Assembly: GCA_012934845.2 (NCBI GenBank)
Contig: WNNJ02003745.1
Span: forward strand, 58,885-122,884
Direction: 5' to 3'
Source: Pomphorhynchus laevis
Lineage: Eukaryota > Acanthocephala > Palaeacanthocephala > Echinorhynchida > Pomphorhynchidae
DNA: 64,000 bases
Shown: positions 19,236 through 30,739 of the stretch, piece by piece
Layout of the letters: each line of letters opens with the position of its first letter
How positions within the stretch are numbered: position 1 is the stretch's first letter
Translations under genes and position numbers: made by a program
The notes under the pieces: model-generated
Told to the model about the DNA's origin: nothing
The model's input: the letters and a program-made list of their open reading frames with translations, nothing else
Databases searched by the model: none

Positions 19236-22134
19236 TCAGGTGTCGAGAAGGTGTGAACGGAGGAGGTGTTTGAATGTGATAAAGGAGGGAGCGTGGCGGA
19301 CGTCGAGAGGGAGTTGATTCCAGGCGAGTGAGGCGGCGACGAGGAAGGATCGGAGACCGTAGTTGTTGGAGTAATTAGGAACGTGGAGTAAGAGGGTATG
19401 ACAGGAACGAAGCGATAGCGAGGTGGGGCGAGTATCGTCTAAGAAAGGAAGGTTGATGAACGATGGGGAGCCGACAGCGATGAGACGAAAAGTAACGAGA
19501 AGAAGGCGGAGTTTGATGCGGATGTGGATGGTGGGCCAGGAGAGTTGGGCAAAATATGTGGATGTGTGGTCGAAGCGACGGAGACGAAAGAGCACTCGAA
19601 CGGCGGTGTTGATTATTCGTTGTAGGGGTAGGATGATGGATTTTGGAGAATTGGCGAAAAGGCTAAGGCAGTAATCGATTTTAGGGAAAAGAAGCGATGA
19701 AAGAAGAGACATACAAGAACGGAAGTCGATAAGGGGGCGGATACGGCGGATGTCACGGAGAATTAAGTTAGATGAGCGGACCTTGTCACGGACGAAGGGT
19801 TTAAGGGAAAGGTGATCATCGAAATGGAAGCCTAAGAAAGTGAGATTGTGGACTATAGGGATGATCGATGAGGCAAAAGATACAATGGGAGGAGATATGC
19901 TTGGTTTACGGGGAAGGATCCACATTATTTTGGACTTTTCGGCGTTTAGAACGAGATGGAGATTGGAGAGACGTTTGTAGATAGAAGAAAGACAGTTGGA
20001 GGCAGAAATGCCGATATCGTGTATGCGATGTGCGGGTGCATGAGCATAGATTAGAATGTCATCGGCGTATTGCATGACGTTAAAGGAGTAAGGTTTGATA
20101 AATGGAGAGAGATCGCCAAGCAAAAGAGAGAAAAGCAGGGGACCTAGGACTGAACCTTGTGGAACCCCGCAAAAAATAGGGATGGGAGGGGAGGATGATG
20201 AATTAGAACAGACGCGAAAGGAACGGTCGGATAGATATGAGGCGAACCAAGCTACGGAGGAGGAAGAAAAGCCGTAATCATAACGAAGGCGAGAAAGGAG
20301 GACGGAGTGGTCGACAATGTCGAATGCGGAGGAGAGGTCGAGGGAGATGAGAACACTATATAGAGCCTTGTCTCGAGAAATGAGTAAGTCGTTGTACACT
20401 TTTATGCATGCGATTTCTGTCGAGTGATTAGAGCGGAAAGCGGATTGGAAAGGAGGGTACAGATTGGATGAGGAGAGATAAGCGTTGATTTGTATTAAGA
20501 TGAGGCGTTCTAAGAGCTTAGAAAGAGTAGGGAGTAGCGAAATGGGGCGATAGCTAGAAGGAAGGGAGGGGTCGAGCGATTGTTTTTTAAGGAGGGGACG
20601 AACGATTGCGGATTTCCAGTGTGAAGGGAAGATACGACTGCGGATGGACGAGTTAAACAAGGTTGTGAGAAATGGGGATATCGATGAGCATATAGATTTT
20701 AATATGTGGGTAGGCAGGGGATCGGCGGGTGAGGTTTTGTTGGGCAAGGACATGAGGACAGATGATATTTCTGTAGGTGAGACAGGGAGAAGATGAAAGA
20801 GTTCCGGAAGGATGAGGCTAGGCGGGGCAGAGTGGGATAGGATGGAGACCGGGGTGTGAGAGAGCAGCGTGGATACTTTAGTCTGGAGAAATGACGAATA
20901 ATCATTAGCATTGATGTTGCACGGCGTAGAGGAACGAGCCAGGATTGAGTTAAAAGTATGCCAGAGAGTCTTAGAGTTGAATGAAGTGATGATTTTATGC
21001 TGCCAGAAGGAGTTGCATTTGGTACGTAGTAGGTTGAGATGAGACCGGCGAAGAGCAAGATAGGAATCACGGAAAGACGGAGTGATCGAGCGGAAATCGC
21101 GTCTGAGAGAGCGGTGATAGACTCGAAAAGCATGGCGGAGTTGACGCTTTGAGATTAGACATTGGATGTCAAACCATGTGGCACGGTGCAAGCGACGGTG
21201 TGGGTGAGACTTGAAGGGCAAGAGAATATCGAGAGTGGATGTGAGTTCAGAGTCGAAAAGAAAGGCGAGATCGTGAGGAGATGAATATGTTATTGTGGGT
21301 AATGATAGAGACGATTTGAGTAAGGCAGAGCGGAGAAGGGAGAGGTCAAGATTTCTCCAAGGGCGACGTAGGATTGTAGGTGTGTGAGGAGGAGTGTGGT
21401 TGCGAGTGAGATCAAGGGTGATAAGATAGTGATCGGATAGACCAGGATCAGAGATGGACAGTGAGGTGTAGGCAGCAAAATGATCGGGGACAGCCTATGA
21501 TGTCGAGTGCCCCACTAAGTATATGTGTGGGGGCAGTGGATATTAGTTTGTAATTGTAGTTGGATAGAATGTTGATGAAGCGGATGGAATCTGTGGAAGA
21601 GGGGCGGTCTAGGCGGATATTGAAGTCGCCTAGAACGAGTGAAGGGATTGAGGACAAAGAACAATGAGAAAGGAGGTCAGCGAGTTCGGTAAAAAATAAG
21701 GCTGTGGGAGCTGATGAACCAGGACGGTATACAATGGCGAGATCTAGAGTGATCGGGTTAGAATAACGACAAGTGAGCAATTCAAAAGAGCAAGGACTGA
21801 AAGGGGGATTGATTTTGCGAAGAGACGCTGGGTGACGCGCGAATGCGACGATGCCGCCATGATTAGAGGATTTAGAAGGGCATGAGCTGAGGGGGCGGGC
21901 GGATTCGACTAGGGAGCAACCGGCAGAGAGCAGACGGCGAATGGAAAGGTCGTCGGAATCTGAGTGCCAGGATTCGGTGAGGCAGAAGAGATCGATGGAT
22001 TGCTTGGTGAATACGTTGAGGATAAGATCGGATTTATTGAGAATAGATCTAGTGTTGAGGAGACCGAGGCGGAAACCGTGTGCTGTGGCGAAAGAGTCTA
22101 GTGGAGAAGATACATAGGAGAGATGGAGCGCCAT
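19236..22134 (-). pseudogene. L2b ORF2: APE endonuclease and reverse transcriptase, one frameshift
   Basis: Start chosen at ATG 22134-22132 (MALHLSYVSS), conserved as ATGGCG in L2a. Endonuclease landmarks: LGLLNTRSILNKSD, CLTESWHSD (catalytic Glu), VYRPGSSAPT, VLGDFNIRLDRP, and DPGLSDHYLITL. RT landmarks: SYRPISLLPTLSKLLERLI, ISLDLSSAFDIVDH, GVPQGSVLGPLLFSLLLG, MQYADDILIYAHAPAH, and the C-terminal GLRSFLVAASLAWNQLPL. A single-base insertion near 21495 (GACATCATAGGCTG against GACATCATTGCTG in L2a) separates endonuclease from RT; everything downstream stays open for about 750 codons. On the 5' side the ORF1 tail reads in frame into ORF2, unlike L2a. With one lesion this is a young copy. Confidence 0.9.
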
Positions 22135-22548
22135 CGAATTTTTGGACGGGTGTGGACAACTTGAAAATTTCCGTCTGTTTCGGATGGAGAGTGATGTTTC
22201 GCCGTTTTTCTCGCGACGGCGTTTTTTGATGCGGGCTGAAGAGATTTGAGCGATTTCAGAAGGGGCGCGATCGGGGAAAATTCGAGTGGTTGAAGATGAC
22301 ATGAGTTTGAATCGTTGAGAGAGGACAGAAGACGCGTGAGAGCGATGCTTGAAAACAATTTTTAGGAGAGGGGGCTGGGAAGGATTAGATTGAGAAGATT
22401 TCTTTAGACGGATGAATGCGACAGGAGAAATGTCCTTGAAAAAGGATGGTTTATCCGAAGGAACAATAGACGAGAGGATTGATCTGAAGGCGGAAACATC
22501 GTGGTCTAGACGTGCTTGTGGAGATAAGGATTTAGAAGGCGTGATATT
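22135..22548 (-). pseudogene. L2b ORF1 C-terminal remnant
   Basis: Homologous to the last 130 or so codons of L2a ORF1, including RIFPDRAPSEIAQISSARI. It is 5'-truncated and contains a frameshift near 22.3 kb. The reading frame that holds the end of ORF1 continues through KKRRREKNGE into ORF2 without a stop. Confidence 0.75.
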
Positions 22549-22559
22549 ACTTCGCGGTA

Positions 22560-23400
22560 ATGTATCCTTTTATCTGACGATATATTCTTTGCGACCCATT
22601 ACATTAAGGAATTGAAGGCGTTTCCGACACCTCCAAATATTCGACACCTCGAAACCTTTAAGGAAAGAAAAGTGCCGTTTTTTATTTCTTTAACTCGTCA
22701 TTTGCGCTCCTCATGATATGCGAATGCAGAAGCTTGACCGAGCGAATAATAGGGAGCAAAAATGTTATATACACAAACATCCATATAGGATCGCTCCATT
22801 ATTCCACCATGCAGGCCTGTACAGGTTATGTCCATGCGAGCTTTAAGTTTCTTGTCGTTGAAGTGTTATGGAAGATATATAATTCCTGCTCCGCATGGAG
22901 TACACTTATGGGCTGTACATTCTGGTATTCATCTGATAAGAAACGAGCGGTCAAGTTCTTTTATTAAATTATGTCTAATAATAGGGATGCCCCTGTTTTG
23001 CATGGCATCACGTGCTTTGTGCTAAAAGATGATCCATACTTACATTTGTTTGGTGATTCTTTAGGAGATCAGCTATATCGAGCTGCCATGGCATCTTTGA
23101 AACAGTTATTCGAAAGATAATTATGTCTGTACACTGAAGGCATAGCTGTCAGCTAACTGGAAGCACAGACGCGCGACCTAGCCATAATGCCCTTTTAAAA
23201 TTTTCATCAACACTATCAATGACACTCTCTTTTAATGTATTTATCATTAATTGCCGACCCACAATCATTTCTTTCAAGGTCCGCATATGATCGTGTAGCA
23301 ATTCTACGCCATTCAGATCCGCCAAAAATGGATCGCATAGCCGTAAAGACTGATTATATAATATTATAGAACTCGGAACATGATCAAAGATACCTATCCC
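22560..23400 (-). pseudogene. LINE family R, endonuclease part
   Basis: The minus strand around 22680-22870 reads ARMDITCTGLHGGIMERSY then MDVCVYNIFAPYYSLGQAS and AFAYHEERK. These align with RLDIVCSGLHGSRFERTF, FDVNVFAAPAQS and FEYNESRKK of the 9.4-kb copy, so both acidic positions are present. Upstream (22960-23370), the RHN segment and the connector are recognisable, but stops and a frame change occur. Confidence 0.75.
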
Positions 23401-23464
23401 AATAAAAATTTTATCCCTATAAAATTTTTAATTTTATTAAAAAAATTATTAATAATTATTATTT

Positions 23465-24430
23465 AAGATTATAAAATTTCGCCGAAGTGTTCCTCGTTGT
23501 CGTAATGATGTGTTGTTTGTAAATAAAATGTTTCTAGAATTTGTTAATTTGTATCGATATCTAGGTTTTTGCTCTCTTCGCGTTGGTCTTACAGAAGCCA
23601 CTTATTGGCCTAATCAGCAAAAATGGTAAGGTTAGCTTATACGCCATCGAAACTTGGCCTTATGTCCTTTGAAGGCGCGATCAAGTACTTTGATGGTATG
23701 TTGCTCCCTATTCTGAGTTACGGGCTTCGATGCTATTGGTCTGATTTGACCATGATAGATTATCAGATTATTGACAAGTATTTTTGGCGCTACCTAAAAA
23801 GAATAGTAGGATTATCTTCAAAGTGTTTATCTAGAGCTGTTGCGGTGCTTAGTAGATCAATAACCATCTCGGTTAAACTTCTCAATAGATTAAGCCTTGA
23901 TGAAAACGCAGCATATTTAGCAATCCGACATCTCTTCGTTAGCAAAATACTTTGTTTGGATCCTAGTATCTTCTTAACACTTAGACTCAGTCTGTTTGGA
24001 AAAATCCAAGATATCAAAAACGTCCTCTGGTTTTGCGTTTATTTTTAGACGGCTACGACGCCAAATTCTATACGATTAGACTCCCTCTCCAGACTCGCTC
24101 GGATCATTGTCGCTGTCGATTTTGCTCAAAAGTGTGTTCAGCTCTTTTGCATATTTTCGCCTGTCCTGTATTATCTTCGTGGTCAGTGAAAAAAGTCGAC
24201 AAAGGGGTCAGGGAGATCACGTGTAATTTTTTCGCATCTTTGCATGCATGGTCGATTTTAGTTTTCAAATTCATCTGAATCAACTATACTCAAAAAAATC
24301 GAAACGTCACGATTTTGCTATGCTTTCTTTACGATTAATTTAATTTATTGTATTATTAATTTTTCCCATCCGAAAGGTGATATGGGAAATAAATCTCTGC
24401 ATTATTATTAATTATAATCATTATTATATA
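23465..24430 (+). pseudogene. LINE family J, 3' half
   Basis: Plus-strand copy starting inside the RT after YADD (KFRRSVPRCRNDVLFVNK, then YRYLGF), through SKLGLMSFEGAIKYFDGM and LLPILSYGLRCYWSDL, to the knuckle CRCRFCSKVCSALLHIFAC. It ends with a hairpin (TTCCCAT/ATGGGAA, about 24362-24390) and CTGCATTATTATTA. The frame changes twice, near 23.63 kb and 24.03 kb. Confidence 0.8.
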
Positions 24431-24444
24431 CGACGGGTTTATAA

Positions 24445-24960
24445 TAATGATTATAATCCTTAGTAATCGACGGGTTTATACCAAAATACTGCAAACTTTT
24501 CACCTGGATCGTTTGTACACAGAAGAGTGTTATCGATTAAGTTTGGCAGAGAGCTTTCCATGGAAAGTCCGTTCTAAACATCCTAATAAAATCATGTCTT
24601 TAGCTCCGCTTTCCAAGTGGGTTGATCACTTTCGCTCTTTCCTTCATCTCGATGATCTATCGTTGTCATTGTCAGCCAATAATTTTGATTTTGACGGTTC
24701 TGGTTTGATTTGATACACCCTTTTCCATTGATGAAATTGAAGGATGCCTTGCGCGGATGCATGTGAAGAAAGCTAGTGGTCCGGATAATCTCTGTGTGGA
24801 GCAACTACGAGCTACATTCCACATATTTGGCAGCTATTGGACCTTTATGTTCAATTCTCTACTCTATGGATCCTGATTGCCTTTCTCTTCGAAGGAGGGG
24901 ATAGTGAAAGTCCTATCTAAGGTCACCGGTCCTTATATTATATATAATGATGGTATAATA
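24445..24960 (+). pseudogene. LINE family J, 5' part of RT
   Basis: A second plus-strand J fragment directly behind the first one. LSKWVDHFRSFLHLDDL, then RMHVKKASGPDNLCVEQLR and FGSYWTFMFNSLL align with the RT N-terminus of the 12-kb copy. It carries stops and frameshifts and ends near KVLSKVTGP. CGACGGGTTTATA occurs twice at the joint (24430 and 24468), 38 bp apart, as if a target site had been duplicated. Confidence 0.7.
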
Positions 24961-25139
24961 ATATATTTATGGGACCCATTTGCAGGTAACTTTTATAATA
25001 ATTAAATTTAATGAAAGATTGTTATCAAAAAATATAATAATGGTATATTTAATATACCATTATAATGGTATATAAAATACCATCTTCAAAAATTTGAAAC
25101 AAATTTCTGAATATGAAATACAGTTAAAATCAATAAAAA

Positions 25140-25580
25140 AGGTTTCAAATTTCTGAAGATGCTAGTGTAATTACTAGCGAAATATCAATTTTGTTGACTT
25201 TCAATTATACCTTATCGTTTCTGAATATTTATAAATTTGTTTGTTGATTCTGTACTAAAAATTCAATTTTTTTTATTTTATAAATCCTTCGTTTAGCTAT
25301 AAGTTTATAATTAGTTTTATATTTTAAATATTTAGGAACGATCAGGTATAACTGAGAGACAAGAAATTCATTTTGACATTTCTCTAGCGACTCCTTGCAT
25401 CTTTAGAATTTAGAAACAACATAAAAATTAAAAAATGCATAAAGTTTATTGTTAGTTTTTTACATTTTCTACATTTCGAATTTATAAAACTGACAATAAA
25501 CTATTTATTTTTTTTGAAAAACATTATGTTGACTTTCAATTAAATCTGATCATTCCTGAATATTTATAAATTTGTTTGCT
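25140..25580. mobile_element. Small repeat element M2 (first copy)
   Basis: Shares long stretches with 43505-44200: AGGAACGATCAGGTATAA, then CATTTCTCTAGCGACTCC and TTGCATCTTTAG, and ACATTTCGAATTTATAAAAC. It contains an internal direct repeat (GTTGACTTTCAATT at 25193 and 25528, each followed by AATATTTATAAATTTGTTTG) and an inverted GCTAG...CTAGC with GCGAAATATCAA. That last part resembles the ends of M1, so M1 and M2 are probably related non-autonomous elements. No coding potential. Confidence 0.6.
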
Positions 25581-25599
25581 AAATTATCGTACTTTGCAA

Positions 25600-25788
25600 T
25601 TTTATTCGAAATGTACTCTGGATATTGAAACTGTTAAAGCAGTACTTGGAGAGTATAAGATACACAACACTGATGTCATTGTCAGATGCAATGCCACTGT
25701 GGATGACCTTATCGATGTAGTCGAAGGAAACAGGGTATACATACCTGCAATTTATGTTTTAAACAAAATCGATCAGATAACAATCGAG
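25600..25788 (+). pseudogene. Orphan DRG1-like exon (developmentally regulated GTP-binding protein)
   Basis: The frame reads [17 protein letters not shown], then [20 protein letters not shown], then [16 protein letters not shown]. This matches DRG1, an Obg-type GTPase bound to ribosomes, in the region before and at the NKxD guanine-specificity motif (NKID). A good splice donor (GAG|GTAACG, GT at 25789-25790) follows the expected ITIE. The Walker A exon upstream is missing: M2 sequence abuts the 5' edge, and I find no acceptor AG. I also find no following exon downstream. It could be one real exon with distant partners or a captured gene fragment. Conservation of the protein suggests recent constraint. 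Confidence 0.7.
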
Positions 25789-25799
25789 GTAACGCTTGC

Positions 25800-26595
25800 A
25801 TTCCGAGATATTTTAAAACTTTCATTTGCAATAATTATCTATGCATTAACCAAAAATTTAAAAGATATTAAATTTTATTGATAAAATTTGAGCTCGAATA
25901 TTTTATTGGAGCTCGAACGTACCTGTATATCGAACGAGTTAAAGTAAAACTCATTTTCGATCTTATGTTGAATACGGTTAATGCTTAATCCGTACCGTTT
26001 TTCATCGTTAGTTTCTTTGCTATCGCTCTGGGGACAAAATCACACATACAACTATATCCTGCAGAGGTTTATCAGATAAATATCAGATAAATTTATCAGA
26101 TAAATCTTAATAAACCGAATTTTTACGGCAATTCTCATAATTGAAATGTTTATTTAAAATTTAAATTTAATTTAGTTTATAAATTAAATAACCAAAAATT
26201 TAAAAGATATTAAAATTTTATTAATAAAAAATATTATTAAAATATTTCTTATTAAATTATTTAATATTTTTAGCATGATTAAAAGTTTTTAGTGAAAATG
26301 TGTTCTATTTGATCACAACTTTTGAAATGCATTTATCAATATAAATCTTTAGATTTTTTAATTATAAATAATTCAAATTATGTGATTTTTAACATAAATT
26401 AATAATTCAGATTGCTTCCTATATAATTATTAAGTAGTTAATTTATTTAATATGAATATGAATTCATTTAATTACAAGATCTTTATATTTATTATAACAA
26501 ATTCATTTATAACAGATTAATATATATTTATATATTTCTATAAGTACGACTAATAAAATAAATGTTTTAAAAAATATTTATAAAATTATAAAATT
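25800..26595. other. AT-rich spacer
   Basis: No gene recognised. The segment around 25850-25870 (AACCAAAAATTTAAAAGATATTAAA) recurs at 26189-26215, a short direct repeat. Confidence 0.4.
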
Positions 26596-26740
26596 ACTTT
26601 TATCCAACATAGCAGCGGGGCCGACTACATCTATAAAATTTTTCGCTTTATACTTTAAATTTATTTTTAATGATAATTTGTTGATTTATATATTGTAAAT
26701 TTATATTTAAATATAAATTTATTATTGTGATTGATATTTA
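26596..26740 (-). mobile_element. Short PLE fragment
   Basis: Holds CCAACATAGCAGCGGGGCCG of the family P structured element, followed by the end of the RT region (TTTTTCGCTTTATACTTTAAA and a weak TTTGTTGATTTATATA). The rest has been lost. Confidence 0.55.
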
Positions 26741-27890
26741 TAAAAAATTGCTAAAGTACAAAAAAATAAAAATTCTATTTCTTGATTTATAATTCTACAT
26801 TATAAGGAAAAGAAAGAATCCATCAAACTTTCTTGAAAATTAACAGAACATAACTAATATCGTATTAATAATATATAGTTTCAGTATTTCTGACAGGTTA
26901 TATTACCGGAAAAACAAAAACCCCAAGTCAATAATAACTTGTCAGTAGAACAAATCATATCAGATAACTGAGTCTATGTACTTTATACGATATATAAATA
27001 AAAAATAAATATAGTATGTATACAAAGCAGTTCCTCAAAAATATTCAAATATGTATCGTTTTCTCTTGGGAAGTATGATTTATATTTATAAAAAATAATT
27101 TGTTAAAATACAAAAGAAATAAATTCTATAAGGTTTTTTCTTCCTGATAGTGATAACTTAATTGTAGCAATTAAATTAATTAAATTAAGGTACTTAAAAC
27201 GGTTCCTCGAAAATATGCAAATATTTATCGTTTACTCCTGGGACAAAAAAATAAAAATTCTATAAGATTATTCTTCCCGATAATTGTACCTTAATCGTAG
27301 CAATTAAGCTATTTGAATAAGGTATATGTTATTTGTACTCTTGAAATTGTACTCTCGCATATTCATTAAGTCGTATTACAATAATGACTCATGAGTCATC
27401 AATAATGACTCATGAATCATTACTATTACAAGGACTTATCCCTCGGAGCCCTTGTAATTACTTATTATTTTAATTAAAAACGTAGCTTTTAATATTAGTA
27501 TTAAAAAGTATCAATGCAAGATATATATCCAGTTTTGCACGGTTGCATATGCATTATGTGTCAGTATTGCAATAATGACTCAATATGAGTCATTACTATT
27601 ACAAGGACTTATAACTCAGTGTCCTTGATAAAGCGCAAATACTCAGAGCGCAAATACTCAGAGCGAAAATTCAATAATTAACCTATAAAATGTAAAAGTT
27701 AATATTTTGAAGCTTATTGAGACTATAGCTAACTTGATATTTTTGATCAGCTAACTCTTTAGTCTAAGTATTTTATTATTAAAAAATTTATTTCATTTTT
27801 TTATTAAAAAATAATGCTAAATAAAATTAAAATGATTAAATAATATGTAATTATAAACAATAAAATTATTACAAATTTGTAACAAATTAT
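26741..27890. repeat. Region of diverged direct repeats, including TGACTCA palindromes
   Basis: A direct repeat of about 120 bp links 27021-27180 and 27188-27310 (GTTCCTCGAAAATATGC, then CTCCTGGGA, then TTCTATAAG and AGCAATTAA). A second set (27388-27440, 27570-27615 and again near 27893-27930) shares AATAATGACTCATGAGTCAT, where TGACTCA is the AP-1 consensus in inverted pairs, followed in the first two by ATTACTATTACAAGGACTTA. A stray PLE terminal motif (CAGATAACTGAGTCTATG) lies at 26958. No coding sequence. Confidence 0.5.
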
Positions 27891-28460
27891 TACAATAATG
27901 GCTCATGAGTCATCAATAATGACTCAATGAGGAACTGCTATGTTATCAGGTTTTGGCCTCTATTCCTTGAACACGTATAGCATCGCGGACAATTGTGTAT
28001 TCGCCGCTAATTACTTATTTTCTATGATGTAATTTGATTATCAAGTATCTTATTCTAATACCAAGTATTTTATTTATTATTTATCAATCAAAATTTTTCT
28101 CTAATGATTTTAAATTTATTTTTAATATTATCGTGTTGATTTATATATTTTACTATTTTTGGTTCGATTGTATCTTTATGGTAACCTAGTTTAAAATATG
28201 TATCTACTAAATTATTTAAATTATTTTGAAAAAAGTCAATGTTATTACAAATTATGGCAATTCTTAAAATTTCATTATTCAATGTATTATATTTAATATT
28301 GTATTGAATGTTATATATATTGAAACATATTGTAACATATATATGTTACATATATTATATGGTTTGAAGGAATGCTCGTGCCAAAGTATTTTTCCTGTAA
28401 ATTGACATATGTCATCTTTACGATATAAATTATTAATAGATTTCAATAGATTAATTACAT
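27890..28460 (-). mobile_element. PLE copy (RT C-terminus plus structured 3' element)
   Basis: Minus strand: the RT thumb segment LNNEILRIAIICNNIDF, then YFKLGYHKDTIEPKIVKYI, occupies 28088-28290, with weaker homology to 28460. The 3' structured element lies at 27925-28060 but is the most decayed copy: several stems no longer pair. Confidence 0.75.
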
Positions 28461-28559
28461 TCTCTTAGAATGATAAGTAATTATAAAAAAATAGATAATT
28501 GCTATGTAACATTTTATATAATTAATATCAAGTTAATAGTTATTATTAAAATTTAAAAT

Positions 28560-29461
28560 AAAAGTCAACTTTTTTGAATTAACTAATAAATAACAGACGA
28601 TGTATCAGAATAAGGATTAGAGGTCATCATGAGTAACTGCTATGCTATCAGATTTCGGTCCTAATTCATTTACTCAACATAACAGCGTGGTCAAATACGT
28701 TCTAAGGACGTATTTCCTCTGATTAAATTTAATTATATCTTATTCTAATACAAAGTATATTATTTATTATTTATCCATTAAAATTTTTCGCTAATTATTT
28801 TAAATTTATTCTTTATATTATTGTGTTGATTTATATATTTTACTATTTTCTGCTTGATGTTATTTTTATAGTAACCTAGTTTAAAATATGCATCTATTAA
28901 ATTATTTAAATGATTTTGAAGAAAACCAATATCATTACATATTGTTGCAATTCTTAAAATTTCATTATTTAATGTATTATATTTTATATTATATGGTATG
29001 CATGAATGCTCATGCAAAAATATGTTCCTTGTAAATTTAAATATCTCATATTAACGATATAAATTAAAAGTTGTTTTAATTGATGTTAATTTAATGTTTA
29101 TATCTAAATATATCCTTTTTTATCATGAATATTGTTTTTTTAAATGATGCTACCTGGATAAATTTGTTCACTTATTGAATAAAAATTATTAGAATAAAAT
29201 ACACATATATCATCAATGTATTGAAACATATATTTCATATATTCATATAGTTTAGATTTAGTTTTTACACAGTTATGAACAAATTCGTATTCTATAAAGC
29301 TTAAAAACAAGTCAGCTATAATTGGGCTACTATTACCTCCCATTGGAGCACCTTTTACTTGTCTAAATATAGATGTCCCTACTTTTAAATAATTTTGATT
29401 TATTAAAATATTTAAGGATTCTAATAATTCAATTTTATCATATATTTATATTTACTTGATG
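28560..29461 (-). mobile_element. PLE copy with RT motifs and structured 3' element
   Basis: Minus strand from 29461: RT block MGGNSSPIIADLFLSF, then the catalytic box FQYIDDICVFY (29190-29240), the linker, and the thumb HEHSCIPYN then LNNEILRIATICNDIGF, ending in KFKIISEKF (28778). The box YIDDI and the S-P-I block identify a Penelope-type RT, a telomerase-related enzyme. I see no GIY-YIG domain after the thumb. The 3' structured element is at 28599-28755. Its AAATACGT/ACGTATTT stem (28693-28700 with 28708-28715) differs from other copies by a compensatory pair change. An unrelated insertion begins at 29462. Confidence 0.85.
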
Positions 29462-30190
29462 ATTATTTGTTATGCCCATTCCGCGCAACTGGCTGAGCGC
29501 ACAACACCAAACTTTGACAATTCCTGTGAGTGATGAGCAGCTCATCGTTTCGATTTTAATCCATTAAATTCTGTTTTTTTGTCGTCATTGTTGTTATTTT
29601 TATTCAGTTATTTGCTGTTCCCCATATCCGTTAGTAATCCAATGTCATTTCCTCCAAGGAAACATGTTTTTGTTCAGATCTCTGCTGCCCCCATATCCTC
29701 TGATAGTTCAATATCTTTTGTTGCTATATATCAATATCGCATTGATACTCTTCCGCTTTTTTACGATTAATTTACCGTTTGTGTCATAAGAAGGATCCGA
29801 GCTAGTCCACAAACGAATAAGCCCTACGGCTGATACAAGCCAGTCAATTATTTAGCCTTCTGAATATCCAGGTGATGCCCAGACTGCACCACGAGGAGGT
29901 TAATTGACAATAGCGAGACCCGAACACATCACTTGAAGACGGATTTGTTGAGTCTACACTTAGCGGCACCGAGGTATCGAGGTCGATATGAACAATAATA
30001 TCGTAAATAAGTACGATATGAACAATAAATAATGTCGTAATAATAAGAATAATATCGAAATAAATTAAATCGCAAATTATAATAATTAATTTTTTTTAAT
30101 TAATTTTTCTAAATTTTAATAACTAAACACCTTTAAATTATTAATGTGATAATTTACATTAATAGTTTGATAACATTACAATTTGATAAA
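29462..30190. other. Unclassified insertion into PLE sequence
   Basis: PLE homology stops at about 29461. About 540 bp of less AT-rich, non-repetitive sequence follow (29470-30000), ending in degenerate ATATGAACAATAATATCG repeats (29985-30060). A 63-codon plus frame (29579-29770) has a hydrophobic start and no recognised domain. The terminal simple repeat hints at a retroposed element (LINE or SINE 3' end), but I cannot assign a family. Confidence 0.4.
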
Positions 30191-30193
30191 GAC

Positions 30194-30352
30194 TTATTGG
30201 AGCTGGATCAAAGAAAGAAATAACATTTTATTTGATATTTCGCTAACTTCTGTTAGCATCTTTAGAAAATAAACTAATTTCCTGAAGTTAGTTAGTTTAG
30301 CTAACAGGGTAATATCAAATAAGAATTTTCTTATTTTCTTTGATCTAGCACA
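30194..30352. mobile_element. M1 miniature inverted-repeat element
   Basis: About 159 bp with matching ends: left TTATTGGAGCTGGATCAAAG, right the diverged complement (CTTTGATCTAGC). Inside are TTTGATATTTCGCTAAC and GTTAGC...AATATCAAATAAG, complementary sub-terminal repeats. The same ends bound the longer M1 copy at 47.65-48.25 kb. It has no coding capacity and lies between the unclassified insertion and a PLE fragment. Confidence 0.7.
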
Positions 30353-30660
30353 AAACAACAAGTCAACTATAATTGGGCTACTATTTCTCCTATTGAAGCG
30401 CATTTTACTTGTCTAAATATAGATGTCCCTACCTTTAAATAATTTTGATTTATCAAAATATTTAAGGATTCTATTAATTCAATTTTATCCATATATTTAT
30501 ATTTACTTGATGGTTTAATTTTTGTTAAATAGGCGTTATAGTTATTATAACATATATATGTATATCTTTTTCCGAATATAAGATTAATTAATTTTTCTAA
30601 TGCATCTTTAATATCTGATAAATCTAGATTTGTTAGATATATGTTAGGCTTGATGGTTTA
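30353..30660 (-). mobile_element. PLE fragment (RT middle)
   Basis: Minus-strand RT sequence covering the palm before the catalytic box: IELIESLNILINQ, FRQVKGAL-type block and NSSPIIVDLL. It overlaps the same region in the neighbouring copies, so it is a separate insertion. Confidence 0.7.
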
Positions 30661-30739
30661 ATTTTTGTTAGATTTATTATAATATATTAGGAAATATATT
30701 ATATTATACCGTCTTTATCATTAATACTACTAATAAATG

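Larger units (their letters stand above)
19155..22548 (-). mobile_element. LINE L2b, long 5'-truncated copy
   Basis: Minus-strand element from the 3' hairpin and tail (19155-19215) through the whole of ORF2 to the tail of ORF1. The homology with L2a ORF1 stops near 22548, which is the 5' truncation point. It is clearly GC-richer than the surroundings and the best-preserved ORF2 in the window. Confidence 0.9.
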
